DNA from: Ilex aquifolium
Lineage: Eukaryota > Streptophyta > Magnoliopsida > Aquifoliales > Aquifoliaceae
Assembly (NCBI GenBank): GCA_951799425.1
Contig: OX637405.1
Location: 26,329,635 to 26,393,634 of the forward strand
Direction: 5' to 3'
DNA length: 64,000 nt
Within the stretch, counting starts at the first letter, position 1; each line of letters starts with the position of its first letter. Position numbers and translations under genes: made by a program. The notes under the pieces are model-generated. The model was not told the DNA's origin. It did no database searches and worked only from the letters and a program-made list of their open reading frames with translations. Positions 34,043 through 50,726 of the stretch are shown here, in pieces.

Positions 34043-34284
34043 CTTGTGTGTGTGCATACGTAAGATGTTGGTTCGTGTGTAAACTTATTTCTTTATATTT
34101 ATAAAGTAATTCATTGCATGAGATTTTTTTTTTTTTTTTGTGTGGATTCAATAGCATGGGGTTGGGCGAATTCTGGTCACATTTCATGAATTAATGCAAC
34201 ATCTAAATAATACAACTCAAGATTTCTATAAAAGCAATGAGATTCTTCTATTTGCTCAACAAGAAGAAGCTTGGAGTGAAGCAT
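33124..34284. other. Convergent intergenic region between CPN10 and the carboxypeptidase gene
   Basis: It contains the 3' UTRs of both genes. I could not place polyadenylation sites. Apart from the microsatellite at 33,985-34,042, nothing stands out. Confidence 0.5.
33985..34042. repeat. (TC)n(TA)n microsatellite
   Basis: About 16 TC units followed by about 13 TA units, in the intergenic region between two convergent genes. Confidence 0.95.
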
Positions 34285-37971
<3,687 letters not shown>

Positions 37972-37976
37972 GGTTG

Positions 37977-38001
37977 AGAGAGAGAGAGAGAGAGAGAGAG
38001 G
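37977..38001. repeat. (GA)n microsatellite in the SCPL 5' leader
   Basis: A run of about 12 GA units lies just upstream of the SCPL ATG and reads as (CT)n on the coding strand. CT-rich 5' leaders are common in plant genes. Confidence 0.85.
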
Positions 38002-38837
38002 AGGTGGGGTTGTAGCAGGATGGTGTATGGTATGTCTACTTTAACCAATTGATTGACTGTTAAGTCTTTCATGATTGAAGGATGACTTTGTCTGATTGAA
38101 AAATATGATGAGCGGATAATGCGGTATTGGCCAATGAGTGTGTAACCACTTTGGATTTTTTTGGCTTTGTTACGCTCGTGAGCTTAAAAATGAATCATAA
38201 AAAACAAAAGGTTGATCAAAAGAAGAATGTAAAAGTTTTTTGACCACGACAATGCACATATTTCTCATGAGTCATTGAGATTTAAAATTTTGATCTAATT
38301 TACTAATATAATTATTTCAGTAAGTATCAATAAAGAAGTACAACGGTAAGAACTACAACTTTTTGTGTTTAAATTGCAATACTCATTTCTCATTGTACAA
38401 CTGCTTTGAATTACTAAAACTTTGCTCATACTTGGAGCATCTATATTAGTACTTTCAACAATTAATAAGTGCTAGAATTATAAGGAAACCAATTCAACTT
38501 CTTATGGGTGAAGAGAAGTTTGAAACAATGATACAAGAAAACTCCAAAGAGAACGAGGGCTGACCCCTTCACTTCTTAATTGGCAAAAAACATTTAGAAG
38601 TAAGGGTGACCAACTAGACGAAACCTATTTAATCAATTCTAGAATCCCGTTTTTAGTAATCATATGAAGTTTCATGCCTATTCAAGAGATTTGTCACAAA
38701 GTTACTCTCACACCAATTGGTCTCTAAGGTACACCTGGGTCTGCTTAGTTTGTACTCTTTGTCACAACCCATAAAGTTATTAGATGAAGTTTAATGGTTA
38801 CTAAAGTGGTAGTCAAAAATGGTTAGTAAAGTGTTTA
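38002..38837. other. Upstream region of the SCPL gene
   Basis: It presumably includes the SCPL promoter on the minus strand. I see no clear TATA box and no other gene. Confidence 0.4.
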
Positions 38838-38846
38838 ATAAAATAA

Positions 38847-39754
38847 GGGAAAATTTTGAGCCACACCCTCCTAGTTTATTATATCTTTGAGGACAACTCC
38901 TTTATTATCAAAAATATCACTGACACCCATACTAGTTTATATTTAAACATCACTAACACCCCTACCATTAAACTACTATTTTTAACAAAAAAAATTCATC
39001 TAAAATACAAAAAATGTCCCTACATAAACCTCAAGTAATTATTCAATATAAAATTTTATTAAAATTCAAGCTGATTAAAATTTATTTTTCTACATATTAA
39101 GATTTGAACTACTTAAAATTCGATTGAAGTTGATTAAATTTTATTTTTTTTTAACGTATTAAAATTTGAGTCGATTTGAACTCTACCCGAGTTATTAGCT
39201 CCGATTAAAATTCTCTTTCGAGTTGATTAAAATTTATATTTTTTTGCTTATTAAAATTCTTGTCAATTAAAATTCGTTTTATTAAAATTTGAGTCTATTA
39301 AAATTTATATATTTTTATGTATTAAAATTTGGGCTGATTAAAATTCAATGCGAGTTGATTAAAATTTGATTTGAGTCGATTAAAAATAATTTTTAATTGG
39401 CTCAAATAGAATTTTCATTAGCCCAAATTTTAATATGTAAAAAATATAATTTTTAATCGGCTCAAATTTTAATATGTAAAAAAATAAATTTTAATTACCT
39501 TGAATCGAATTTTAATCGGCACGAATGTTAATACGTAAAAAAAATTAGAAAACAGAGAGGGTCTCATTGAAGATATGTTTATTTAGAGGGGGTGTAGATG
39601 AAATTTGTCCTCAAATATATCATGGGCAATGATCTAAAATTGCATTATAGTTAATATTTTTAATCTGACAGGGAGTGTCAGTGAAGATTCAAAAAATAGA
39701 TGGGGTGTCTTTGAAGATATGGTAAACTAGAGGAGGTGTGGTTAAAATTTTCCC
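38847..39754. mobile_element. Non-autonomous Mutator-like element (908 bp)
   Basis: An exact 9-bp target duplication, ATAAAATAA, lies at 38,838-38,846 and 39,755-39,763. Terminal inverted repeats of at least 50 bp start GGGAAAATTTT and share CCACACC, CTAGTTTA and ATATCTT blocks. The interior is an unusual fold-back array of ATTAAAATT/AATTTTAAT words with GAGTTGATTAAAATT variants. It has no transposase. The 9-bp duplication and long TIRs fit Mutator-like elements. Confidence 0.85.
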
Positions 39755-39763
39755 ATAAAATAA

Positions 39764-40690
39764 AGATAGTCGTCAAAAAGGAAAAATGAAATCTCGAATG
39801 ATTACTAAAGTGTAAAGGTTTTAGATTGCTTGTCTTGGGACGTTGATTTCCAACTCAAACCCCACTTCGACCATTGGGATACCTCTGACAAAAGTATCAT
39901 GCTAAGAAAGGCGGAGCCATCTTTCCCCCAGTTGGAGATCTAAAATTCCTAAAAGGATTTAGGTGAATTCAAATTTTCTGAAACTTAAGGGGGATTTTTG
40001 CATAGTTTATCCGGCAAAAAGTTCGCAAAAAATAATGAAAATGGTCAATATTGACATATCCAAAGGACCAAAGGGAACTAATCACCATACCCATGCATTG
40101 TTATAACTTGTTTTCCAAATAAGGATACTTTTACTTATTTTTCAAATGCATACACTTTCTATGAAAGAATTACACTATTGACCCCTTATCTTTAAACTAA
40201 TATAGTATCTATCCTAAAATAGCATACTACCCAATACAAAGCTTTTGTAGCTGGCTTCTAAGTTTCTGGGCTAATAATTTATCTTTCTTATTAGCAATCT
40301 AATTTAAAGACTAACTATTCTTGAGTTAAATAAAGTTGTTGGTTGTAATTTTATTTCACGTTTTGTTGTTCTAATGTGTTGATCTCTTTTTGTAATATAG
40401 TCAGATTGTGATAAAACTCGCATCCATTATTTAGCATATAAATAATTGAAGAGTTATTCAAGTATATAATCAAAATCATCTATTGTTTGTACCTTTTAGG
40501 GTCTACCTCGCTTCCTCCTCTTTCATCTTTGCTTCTTGTAGTCTGGTTTTTTGTTCTTGTTCTTGTATCTTAAGCTAAATTTCAGATACTAGAACTCGTC
40601 TTTGAGCTACTAGAAAAAACTTATTGCACTTCCTGGCCTTTAACAGTTTCTTCTCCTCTCACTGCAACCGAATATCCTTTACCTCTCTTT
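39764..40690. other. AT-rich intergenic DNA
   Basis: No gene or element recognised. Confidence 0.5.
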
Positions 40691-40699
40691 TGAAATGTA

Positions 40700-42350
40700 G
40701 GAAAGACAACTAAGGTCGAAGAAATGACAATTGAAGAAATATATCAACGAAGATGGAATACTGAAAGATTTTATTCAATATTTGAAAGATTACAGGGACC
40801 TTACTACCTCTTCAATGGAAACTTTACTCACGTTACAATTCAACATAATCGCTTGTTTGCTTAACCGTTATCCACCAGCATTTTACTCGACCTTGAAAGT
40901 TAATTCTATGTAGTCATGTGCTTCTTCATTATTCAACATCCTTCCTGATGTGCCTATTGTTAAATATATTGTCATTACCCAGTCTTTCATGACTTCTACC
41001 CTATCTGTAAAACAATCTAGGTTCAAGTAATAACTTCCTGGGTGTATATTCTTTGTCACATGGCTTCTAGGGGTATATGTAGTATGGTTTCAGTCTATTC
41101 CTACTTTATTTAACGTTTGATTAAAGATGAAAGGTGTCAATTGATTTTTGTGCTGATCTACTTTTTGTGGGTAGGCTCTCTCCTTGGTCTTCATTCATTG
41201 CCATGCTAGGTTCATTAGTAGATTAAGGTTCTAAAGTAAAGGTTGCCTTAAAAAGTTATATTCATTTGTCTTTCCTTCTAATGTGAATTGCTCAAGTGGT
41301 CCTATTCTATACAATTGTGAAAAACCAAACCTTGGTAGTTTATAGTTTCTTACATCTTTTGTTATCTCTTTTAATGTGTACTCTTCCATTTCTTTTATAT
41401 CTATTCACAGAGGTTATGATTTTAAAGCTTTTATTATTTTCATAGACTTTATAGCTAATAATGTTTTAGGCTTTATAAATCACACACTACTTTTCAATAA
41501 TTGTGAATGTCTTAATTAACTCTTTTATATCTTTATATTCTTCTTCTTCTTTTTCCTTTTAAAGATTTTTTTATAAATTTTATTTATTTATCTAGATTTT
41601 CTATTGTTTCTTTAATTTCAGATAAAATCTTCCCTTGTTCAGCGGTTGTTGTTATCAACCATTTTGTTTGATGGATGCGTATAATAGCATTATAAAACCC
41701 TCTTTCAGTGTGAATGTTATATCTACTTAAACTTTTGGGGATCTATAGAGCTAACTACTTTTTTAACTTCTTCTTCAAGTTTCATAGTCGTTTCTCTAAA
41801 CTTTCACTCAAAAGTTTTAGCTCGTTTTGAGCTTCAAATAGTGATTTTGCAAGTTCTTTTGTTCTTATTTTGAAGTTTTCAGATAATCTGAATCAATTTC
41901 CAGAGTTTTAACTATCTTTTCTATTTCAATAGCGTTTGTTCTTTTTTTTTTTTTTGTTCTTAGTTCCTCAATTATTTCATCATTACGATATTTATCACTC
42001 GTTTCAATGAATAACTTGTGATAACTTATCTTTGGATGTATATACTTTGATATCTAAGAATCATATCTAATCTCTTCTCTAGTTTATTAATATTTAGGAA
42101 ATCTAGTTCCCTATTTATTTTTTAAAATTTCTTTTTCAATGTCTTCTTCAAGCATTATTTATAATTTTTTTTTCAATAATTCTAAGTCTTTCAGTTATTA
42201 TATTTAACTGTTTTTTTTAGAATTATTTTCTCAGTGGATGAATAGTTTTTCTAGTAAAGTTAGCAACTCTACTATTTTATCTTTTTTCTTTAATGACTTA
42301 CTTATTATTGATGATTCACCGCTATTCATAAAATTTGTTTTCCGAAGGAT
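40700..42350 (-). pseudogene. Degenerate retroelement-like coding, family uncertain
   Basis: On the minus strand, broken frames show protein-like composition within otherwise AT-rich DNA. Examples are TLKEITKDVRNYKLPRFGFS near 41,370, GFYNAIIRIHQTKWLITTTA near 41,660 and HPGSYYLNLDCFTDRVE near 41,020. They lie in a consistent order over about 1.6 kb with stops between. They are not typical LTR-retrotransposon domains that I can name. An old endogenous pararetrovirus or another retroelement is possible, but I cannot confirm it. No reverse transcriptase motif was found. Confidence 0.3.
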
Positions 42351-43620
42351 GTTCTTTAGGTTTTGATACTAGGGTTATTAATGGCCAAGTTTGTTTCGAT
42401 TCAATTTTTTTTTTAAAAAAAAAATTATTTAGGTTAATGGGTACAAGAGGAAACCTAAAGGATTATCAAATGTGATTTCCTTTTGTTTGAGATTTGTCGG
42501 TCTGATTAGTACATTTGGTCCAATTTACATTACTCCATACACCATGTACAAAGTATGATATATAAAATTCCACTACATCTACATAAGGATCAAAATTTTG
42601 CTTAGATGTGTTGTTTCGATTAGCTCGGGATCGGACACATTTTGAAAATATCATAGAAGAAACAAAAAAAATAAAAAATTGGAAGTTTTAATTTTGAAAT
42701 ATTAGCCCAAACATTCAAAAATAATTTAAAATACTCCAAAACATAAGAATTCTGATTTTTCATCGTTGATTCGTTTTAATTTTAGTCGAGACTGAAATAT
42801 TGCGAGCGCTTCAATAAAGCGAAACAGTAATTTGATTCTGACATACAAAGTTAAACCCGGAATTCTACTATGTATAAGCAGAAAATTGTTTAGTGGGGTT
42901 ATGATTATTATTACTAAGAAAAATCCAAAACGTCCAAGGACCACTAGAACAGTGAATTGTCTCCACATCCTGACAAATCGCACAGCACATGGTGTCTGCA
43001 AAGGCGTGGATGAGATTAGGCACCTAGCTAGGTTGTGGTTGTGCCAACATCATCCATTCTTTCTCAACAAACTTTTGAAAAAGAATGTGAACGGGATAAA
43101 ATCAATGAACAACAACTGGACATATTTTGGAAAGGACAAACCCACCACCCACCAGTCAAGTCATTCGTTTTAAACTGACGCCACACTTTATAAAATGTGT
43201 GGAAGTATATGGAAAGAGGGAGTGTTTTCTTCTGTTATGTCTGGGGCGTAAGGCTTACGTAAAGGGTTAGAAAATAGTCTGCAATGTCTTCGATCCTTTT
43301 CCATTTACTTAATCCTCTCTTATTTTTTGATTTATTAAGTTAAGGTTTCATTTAATCGAATTTTTTAAGATTGCACATATCACCACCCCCAAACTTCTCA
43401 CTCTCTCATGATCTCTTATAACATGTTATCTTCTTCTCGTATTCTTTCTCTAACACGGCTAGAAATACTAAAACGATGGAGGGAGGGGTGCGGATGCTGG
43501 AACAGGGTGAGGATGTGAATCCATGCATCACTTGAACCACCACTTGTGACCACGAGCATATATATATATAAAGTACAATACAATTCAAATCTAAAAAAAT
43601 AAACAAAATGACTTTTATTT
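42351..43620. other. AT-rich intergenic DNA
   Basis: Short open frames on both strands (for example 42,832-43,173 plus) show no family features. No element boundaries were seen. Confidence 0.5.
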
Positions 43621-43789
43621 TTCGCGGTTCAGATCGTTTCTAAATTTGTTCAAATCTGATCTAAGGGTTGATATTAACTCCCAAAAAATTAGATTCTCGC
43701 CCAAATTTCTCTCTCATACCCTCTATTCTCTCTCACGTGGACATCAAGCAGAGAGTTCTCTCTCATTTGGACCATCCGGTCAGCCGCTT

Positions 43790-43792
<3 letters not shown>

Positions 43793-43824
<32 letters not shown>

Positions 43825-43955
43825 ATGTCGACCCTGGAGCTTCTATCTCAGTCAGAACACAGATCCCACAAATCTAACAAACTCCGGCGACAAATCCGAT
43901 TAAATCCCCTTCTCTCATTTCGTCCTACCAGCTCTCTCTCTCTCTCTCTCTCTCC
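43793..43955 (+). repeat. Two (TC)n microsatellites
   Basis: TC runs at 43,793-43,819 and 43,931-43,953 flank a short frame that starts ATGTCGACCCTGGAGC at 43,826. The setting resembles a plant 5' leader with first exon, but the protein is unrecognised and the frame stops at about 44,013. Possible first exon of a host gene, very uncertain. Confidence 0.4.
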
Positions 43956-44102
43956 CTTACACATACACACATGGAGAGTGTGTTTTTTTATCTGAATCTG
44001 ATATTGTTAAGCATTGAGATTGAAAGACATCTAGAGTGAATAATTTGAGAATTTTGACGTCAGTCAGCTTGCTTTCGTTTGGGAGTTTCAAATTTCTCTG
44101 GT

Positions 44103-46173
44103 TATAAACCTCCACATTCGTATCTTTATATAGTAATATAATTATGTTTTAAAATGTTAATATGTGTAATGATATAAGCATGAACTATATAGGTTGTAAA
44201 AGTAGAAGTTAGGAAGTGTTCCGGAGTTAAAACACATTTTTCTTTGGAACTTGGGTAGAAAGAATTTTAGACACTGTTTTAGTGTTTGGATCATAACTTT
44301 TTATCCTGATGTCCTTTTGATATGAAATTTTGACAGTAGATAGTAGACTTCCAGGGCTACAAAAGTGTATTTCACGAAATTGTCCAAATCAATCTCTAAA
44401 TAGGCCAAAACTTCACTGGAAGTTTCAGCAAAAAACAGGAAGTCCTTTCGAACGTGAATCGACGTTCGAATGAGAGCTCGTCGCAGTACTTTTGTGTCTG
44501 ATGGAAAAGTACTGAGAGCAACTAATGCTCGAACGTAAAATGACATTCAAACGTGAGATCGAAATCCTGAGTATCAGATTCGCGATAAAAGGACTGTTTC
44601 TCACCCTATAAATACATAAGGACACCCCTCTAAGTCTCATTTTCACATTTCTAACCCTAGAAAGTCTTAGAGAGGAAGAAAGAAGGGGAAAAACAAGAGA
44701 TCAAAGTTTGATTCAAGTTACGAAAGATCAAATCTTCAAGTTTTCACCCAAAACCAAGAAAGCAAGGTATAAGTTTCTTCTCACTCTTGTCCATTGAGGC
44801 TAGGATTTATATATATGTATATTTTGACTCTCAATCCTATATATATGATATGAAATCATTATTACTTTATGCTTTTGCAAATATTACTATGTTTTGAAGG
44901 AAACTATGGTGGAATAGCCATAAAATCTCTTTCTCTTGTCTTGATAACCCTAATTTTCAAGAAAAATGAGTTTTTCTTTCAATATTCCTTTGTTCTTGAT
45001 TTCAAAACTCTAGTGTTTTGTATTAAACAATAAAATGGTATTTTTGATGATCTCTTGTATATTTTCTTAAATTGTTCTATTGGAATAATACATGTGAAAT
45101 TTGAAGATTTTTGGATTTACTTGTGATTTGAGGAAATGGATTTGTGTTATATCTCTTGTGGATGTTTGGATGACCATGGATGGCTGTTGACCGGGTATCG
45201 TAGAGTGGGTAGATGCGTTTCTTATTCCCTGCGGGTTTGAATTTTTCCTACCACTCATAGTGGGGTTGGTGCCTTGTGAGGATCAAACCACTATTCGCTC
45301 ACGTGGTACCGAGGTAAAGGGTTAGTGTACTATTCCTGGGTTGGATTCGTCACTACCAATGCGTTGGTATACGCCCTTCCTAAAGTTGGATATCCTTGCG
45401 AGGATTGGGTGTGTGTGTATGGAGGAGGATATTCTCGATGTGTTTATTCATGCGATGTCATACATCATACCTGAGATACAAAGTGTGGGTAATGGTACAT
45501 TATGGTATACAGATATAAGTTGTGGCTTGATATACATTGTGGGAAATGGTACAAATGGTGGGCGATTGTTTATTGTTGGAAAGATACAATTGTTGCAAAT
45601 GGTTCATGGTTGGAATTGGTTTATTGTTGGGAATTAGTTTTATTTCTTCATTTAAATTATTGTTATTGCTTACACTTGAGATCGGATAAATTGTCATTAT
45701 TTTCTTTCAAAAGTTATATATGATATTTGTAAAATGTGACCGACTTGTTTTATATGTTTTCTAAACCTTGTTCGAGTTTGGGAGGATTTTCCTATAGAGC
45801 TTAGTGCTCACCCCCTACAAACAATATTTATTTTCAGATCTCAAGTTAGAAGAAGAACTCGGAGTTGATGAACAGGTAGCTTGGGAAGCTCAATTGGATA
45901 GAAGCGTGGATCCCAAGGGGGATGTCTAGAGTTGATCTCTCGATGTTCTAGACTAGGAGATTCATTTTGAGATAATGTTCATGTTAATATTTTTCTTATT
46001 CCGCTGCGAGATAATAGTTTGACATATTCTTTTAAGCGTAATTGTCATAGTTTGACATATTCTTTTGGATGTAATGGCCGTGACTTGACATATTCTTTTG
46101 GATGATGTTGTAGATATTATGGATGATGAATGAAATTATCTTTACTTATGGATCGTATTAGTTGCTCTCATGA
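44103..46173 (+). repeat. 5' LTR of the chromovirus, first part
   Basis: Homologous along its length to 55,287-57,375. It is interrupted at 46,174 by the CACTA element and resumes at about 50,545-50,598, ending in CCTTACA. The LTR open frames (for example 45,341-45,637) are shared by both LTRs and are non-coding. Confidence 0.92.
44607..44614 (+). promoter_or_regulatory. TATA box of the chromovirus 5' LTR
   Basis: TATAAATA in the context CTCACCCTATAAATACATAA. The 3' LTR has TAGAAATA at the same place (about 55,801), so only the 5' copy keeps the consensus. A cluster of TTCGAACG palindromes lies 50-160 bp upstream. Confidence 0.65.
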
Positions 46174-49100
46174 CACTACAACAAATTTGTTTTTTAGCGA
46201 CAAGTTTCGGCGACGAACAATAAAATTTGCTGTAAAAAAATGATTTTCGGCGACAATTTCTAATGTTTCTCGCGGTAAACTTTTTTATGATATTTTTTGG
46301 AACCATTTTTTGTAGTTGTCGCCAATGGTCTTCGCAAAAACGTTCCCTCCAAAAAAAAATTGGCGCCAATGTTGGCGATAAATGCTAATATTATGGACGA
46401 CAAAAATAATTTTTTGGTCGCAAAATGTTTGTCAAATAACGAAAAATAAAAAAACAAAAATAATAATAATTAGCGACAATACATGTTTGTCGCAGAAAAA
46501 AAATTAAAATTATTTTTGTCTGGCGACAAATGAAATTTGGTCGCAGAATATCACTACAAAAAAAATATTTTACTGCAACGATTTTTTGCGATGTGTAATA
46601 AAAATTGTTGCCAAAAAAAGATATTTTACGACAAATATTACGTTTCATCGCCAAAAAGTATTAAACAAAATTTTGGCGACAATTATTTATACTTGTCGCT
46701 ACAAGAATAAGGCCCTTTTGTGACAATTTTTTTACTGCGACTGTATTCACCGTCACAAAAAGCATATTTGAGATAATTATTGGGAGTTTTACATCAAAAG
46801 ACGATTTTTAGTTCAAAGAAAAAAAAAGTTAAACTCTACAAAGTCAATTTTTTATATCAAAATTAGGGGTGTCAAAATATGACACGACTCGTTAACACGA
46901 CACAAAATTAGTGGGAGGGTTTTTTTATTTTTAATATTAATTTTTTTAAAAAAATTAATTTATTTTTTATTTATTATGTGAGAGAGATAGAAGAGGGATA
47001 TACTACTGTTGCCGAGAAAAATATTTTATTTTTATTTTTATTTTTTTAAAAGAGATAGTGTTCAATATTAACTTTTTTTAAAGTTTTTTTTACTTATTTT
47101 TACAGAAGGAGAACGAGTAGGGGTTAATATGAGTTGACTTTTGAATACTTTTTATTTTATTTTATTTATTTATTTATTTATTTTTAGATTTCTATGTTAT
47201 GAATTAGATTATGGACCCAAATTATTACAATAAAAATTTTTAATGTACTTTATTTTTTGGGGTCTTTTTGGTAGGGTTTAAAATTTAAAGGATTTAAATT
47301 TTTGCTGGGTTAGTAATGTACCTAAAATTATAGGACTTTCAAAAAATTTGGGCCCTAAAGCCTAAGTTTTTTTTTTTTAATGCTATTGGAGTTTGATCCA
47401 AATTCTCCAAGTATTTTATTCCTTATTTATTTGGTATTAGTTTGCAATTAGAATTTTAATGAGTTTAAGAGTTTTGACCCATAAAATATTCTATTTAATT
47501 TGGTGTAGTTTTAATTAAAGTTATAATAGGATTAGTTTAATTTGGTTTTAAAAGACTTGGTGAAAATTTAAAGTATTCTATTGCCCCAATTGCCAAAAAA
47601 AAAACCAAAAAATAAAATAAAGTATGCGTCGTTCCCCCCTCCCATTTTTTCCTTTTCCCTCATTTTTGTCATTTTGTGCCCTTTTTTTCTCTGCCTTTTC
47701 GTTTTCCCTCTTTTCTTGTCTTCTTCCCAACGGCAGTCACACATTCTCTTCCTAGTGTTCCAACGGCAGCCACACTCACAGAAAGGTAAGTCTACTATCT
47801 CTCTCTCTCTCTGGCTCAGTTTCGGGTAACATATTGCTTTTTGATTTGTTAATTTTTTTTATATTATCTTCTTTTGAACGATAATCGAGATAAATATGAT
47901 AATTCTTTTTAATTTCATGTTTATAGAATTTTTCGAATTGATGTTTATTTTAATTATACTAGTTAAATTATTTTTCGTACGAAATATTATATATTAAAAC
48001 CATGGATCACTGTATCAAAAATCTGCCGTTAGAACTGAAAATTTCATGTCAATCTTTATGTTGCATCTGTTCAGTTGTTCATGTATTTTACTCTAAAGTG
48101 CTCATGATATAGTAAAACCAAATAGTTTATGGCCCATTGTGAATTTGTGATTGTGGTTCCAACACTGTGGAGTCCTTTTAAGATGTCATAGGTTCCAAGA
48201 CTGTGATCTAGATCCTTTTTTTTTAAAGTGAATTTTAGTGTTTTTTCTATTAGTGTTTGAAATTGTTTTTTTTCTATTAGTGATTGAAATTGTTTTTTTC
48301 TATTAGTGAATTTTACTATTAGGCATCTTTGTTCAGCGTGTAGCTATATTGCTGATTTTGCTCACTCAACCAAACTTTGTACTTGCTGCTACTGGTATCC
48401 ATGTTTATTGTCTGGCCCCTAGTGTTGTTGTAGTGACTGTTTGGCTATTTGGTTGCTGAGTTTTGGCCTCAGCATCCAGTAAAACTCCAATGGATAATCT
48501 ATAAACATGGTAATAGATTTCGACTATTATGTAAAGGGTCGGTATTATTTGTTTTAGACACTCCAAATAAAAAAATTTTGAACTTAAAAATAATATCATT
48601 TCACTTAAAATTTATTCGATCATAGGCTTTAATGCAAAGAAAGTCAGTTGGAGAGGATTTTACGCTTATAAATTTTTGAGGCCACGTTATAATTTTTTAA
48701 AATACAAGTTATAAGTGAAAAATAAATTATTGATCATGAAAGTTACAATTTTTAAAAATCAAATTATATTTTTTAAAGATAAAGTTATAAGTAATTCGTG
48801 TATATTCATGGTCGATCATAGATTTATCTCAATTAATTATAATTTAAACATTAAAAAAATAATAATTTTTTGTACGATATCTAAAAAAAATTAGTCACGT
48901 TACTGACAGTTAAGTTATCCTATGATTTTTATCGAATCTCACGAAAAAAGATTGAAAGAATTACCATACTTTACACATGTACGGACCATGGTTACGGATG
49001 TACAGTAGATATATATGCTCCAAATGTGCTTGTAACATAAAAAATGACAATTTTATGGAATCTTTCTAAGACAGACAAAGTCCAAAAAGGAACAGTTTTA

Positions 49101-50544
49101 ATTGGTGGGACTCAATCACAACCCTTTATCTTATTTAAGCCACATGATTCATGATAAGTGAATCCTAGTAATATTCAATGACGAAATTTGTTCTAAGCAT
49201 AATTTTATTGTTCATAATTGTTGTTAATATTGTTTGAATTTTTTGATATACATTGAGATTTGATTTAATTTCATTTCATATTTTCTCTATTCTTGTTAAA
49301 TGGAGAAGTAACTGAAAATGGATAAGAGTTGGATGACAATTAGGGAAAGAAAAAGTAAGCAGTATGTTGGTGGGGTGGAGACATTTATTGATTTTACATT
49401 GCCACGAACGGGGCGAGATGGAAAAATTCGGTGTCCATGTAAATAATGTTTCAATATATACTGGCAAACTGTAGAGACTGTGAAAAATCATTTGTGTTGG
49501 AAAGGAATTATGGCGTCCTATACGGTGTGGGTACACCATGGAGAACCTGTTCGTGGCGGGGGTATTGGGGAGCCGAGCAATTCAACTGGTATTTCTTGGT
49601 AAGCAATTTTAACTATGGACTTATGTTTTTTTTTTTGCTATTATCATATACTTAGTTAAATATTAATTTATTAACCTATAAAATCAAAATTTATATATTT
49701 TTTCTTTACTTCTTATCTATAATGTATTAATGAGTTTTTTGTATTTGTCACAGATTGACGATGGATTGTAAAGAGCTTTTTTTGGATATCTAGACATCTT
49801 TTCTTTCAAATATTTGAGATATTTTGTTGTTGGAATTTTAGATGTTGGGATATTGGATGTTGAAAATTTTGGACATTGTTAGAAGTTTTGGATATTGTTT
49901 GATGCTATTGAAAATTTTTGGATGTTATTTTATATTTTGACTAATGTATGAATGTTTTAGTAATTGTGATGTGTTTTTATGGATTATCTATTGTCATGGG
50001 TGCATGATTGAAATTGGTCGGAATGTTTTTGAGTTGTTATAAGTGTTTTTAAACTGTTATAGGGTCAAATGGGATTTAATCATGTTTATTTTTTGGGCGA
50101 CGAAAACAAGTAGTTGCTAAAACACTGTTCATCATTTTTGGCGACGAAAAAAAGTCCTTACTAAAATGATGGTTGACTTTTTGGGCGACAAATAAATGTG
50201 TCGCCAATATTTTGTGTACTTTATTTTTAGCAACGAAATAGAGACGGTCGCTGAAATTTTCGCATTTTGCGATGAATACAATCGTTGCTAAAGATTTTCT
50301 GTGGTTAAAATAATTTATTTTTTGGCGACGAACAAAACATTGGCGACGAAATAAGAACATGTTTGGCGACAAAATTATGGTCGCCTATTGTGTATTTTTG
50401 GAACGAAATTTTTTGTTGTCGCTGAAAACTTTCCCAGATGAGCCTAAAGTGACAAAATGGGTTCGTCGCCGAAAATTTTTGCGACGACATTTATACATTT
50501 TGCGACAAGTCAATTCGTCGCTAAAAAGTAAATTTGTTGTAGTA
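46174..50544 (+). mobile_element. Non-autonomous CACTA (En/Spm) element inside the chromovirus 5' LTR
   Basis: Starts CACTACAACAAATTTG and ends with the near-complement TTTGTTGTAGTA, followed inward by matching GCGAC/GTCGC words. Both ends carry dense subterminal repeats (GGCGACAA, GCGACGAA and complements) at 46,190-46,750 and 50,090-50,520. The uninterrupted LTR at 57,360-57,380 shows the empty site (CTCATGATGTGAATG). The 3-bp target duplication is not clean (TGA on the left, TAA on the right). Only the start of a transposase gene remains (49,318-49,598). Size is 4.4 kb. Confidence 0.85.
49318..49598 (+). pseudogene. CACTA transposase-associated domain remnant
   Basis: The frame MDKSWMTIRERKSKQYVGGV, then FIDFTLP, GKIRCPCK, NHLCWKGIM and YTVWVHHGE matches the N-terminal transposase-associated domain of CACTA transposases. 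A TAA at 49,444-49,446 interrupts the CPCxxC motif. A plausible donor (TCTTG|GTAAGC) ends it at 49,598. No downstream TNP2-type catalytic region is present. Confidence 0.8.
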
Positions 50545-50598
50545 ATGTGAATGGTTTTAAATAGTAATGTCGTCTAAGGGGGATTTTAGGGCCTTACA
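50545..50598 (+). repeat. 5' LTR of the chromovirus, last part
   Basis: The last 54 bp of the LTR after the CACTA element, matching 57,369-57,422 (AAGGGGGATTTT...TTACA). Confidence 0.85.
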
Positions 50599-50604
50599 AG
50601 TTTT

Positions 50605-50615
50605 TGTATCAGAGC
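50605..50615 (+). other. Primer binding site of the chromovirus
   Basis: TGTATCAGAGC, one mismatch from the TGGTATCAGAGC site complementary to initiator tRNA-Met, six bases after the LTR. Confidence 0.85.
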
Positions 50616-50726
50616 TTTGGAAGTAGGTCTTACATGGTAGGTTATGAATTACCACTAGAGAAGTAGGATTAGGTTGAATAAAATTGTTGATTTAAATTTT
50701 ACACAAGTCTTATACTTTAGATTAAA

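Noticed and set aside
45341..45637. Open frame MDSSLPMRWYTPFLKL... in the 5' LTR, repeated at 56,537-56,761
   Set aside because: It lies in the LTR, occurs in both LTRs and is broken differently in each. There is no sign of coding constraint.
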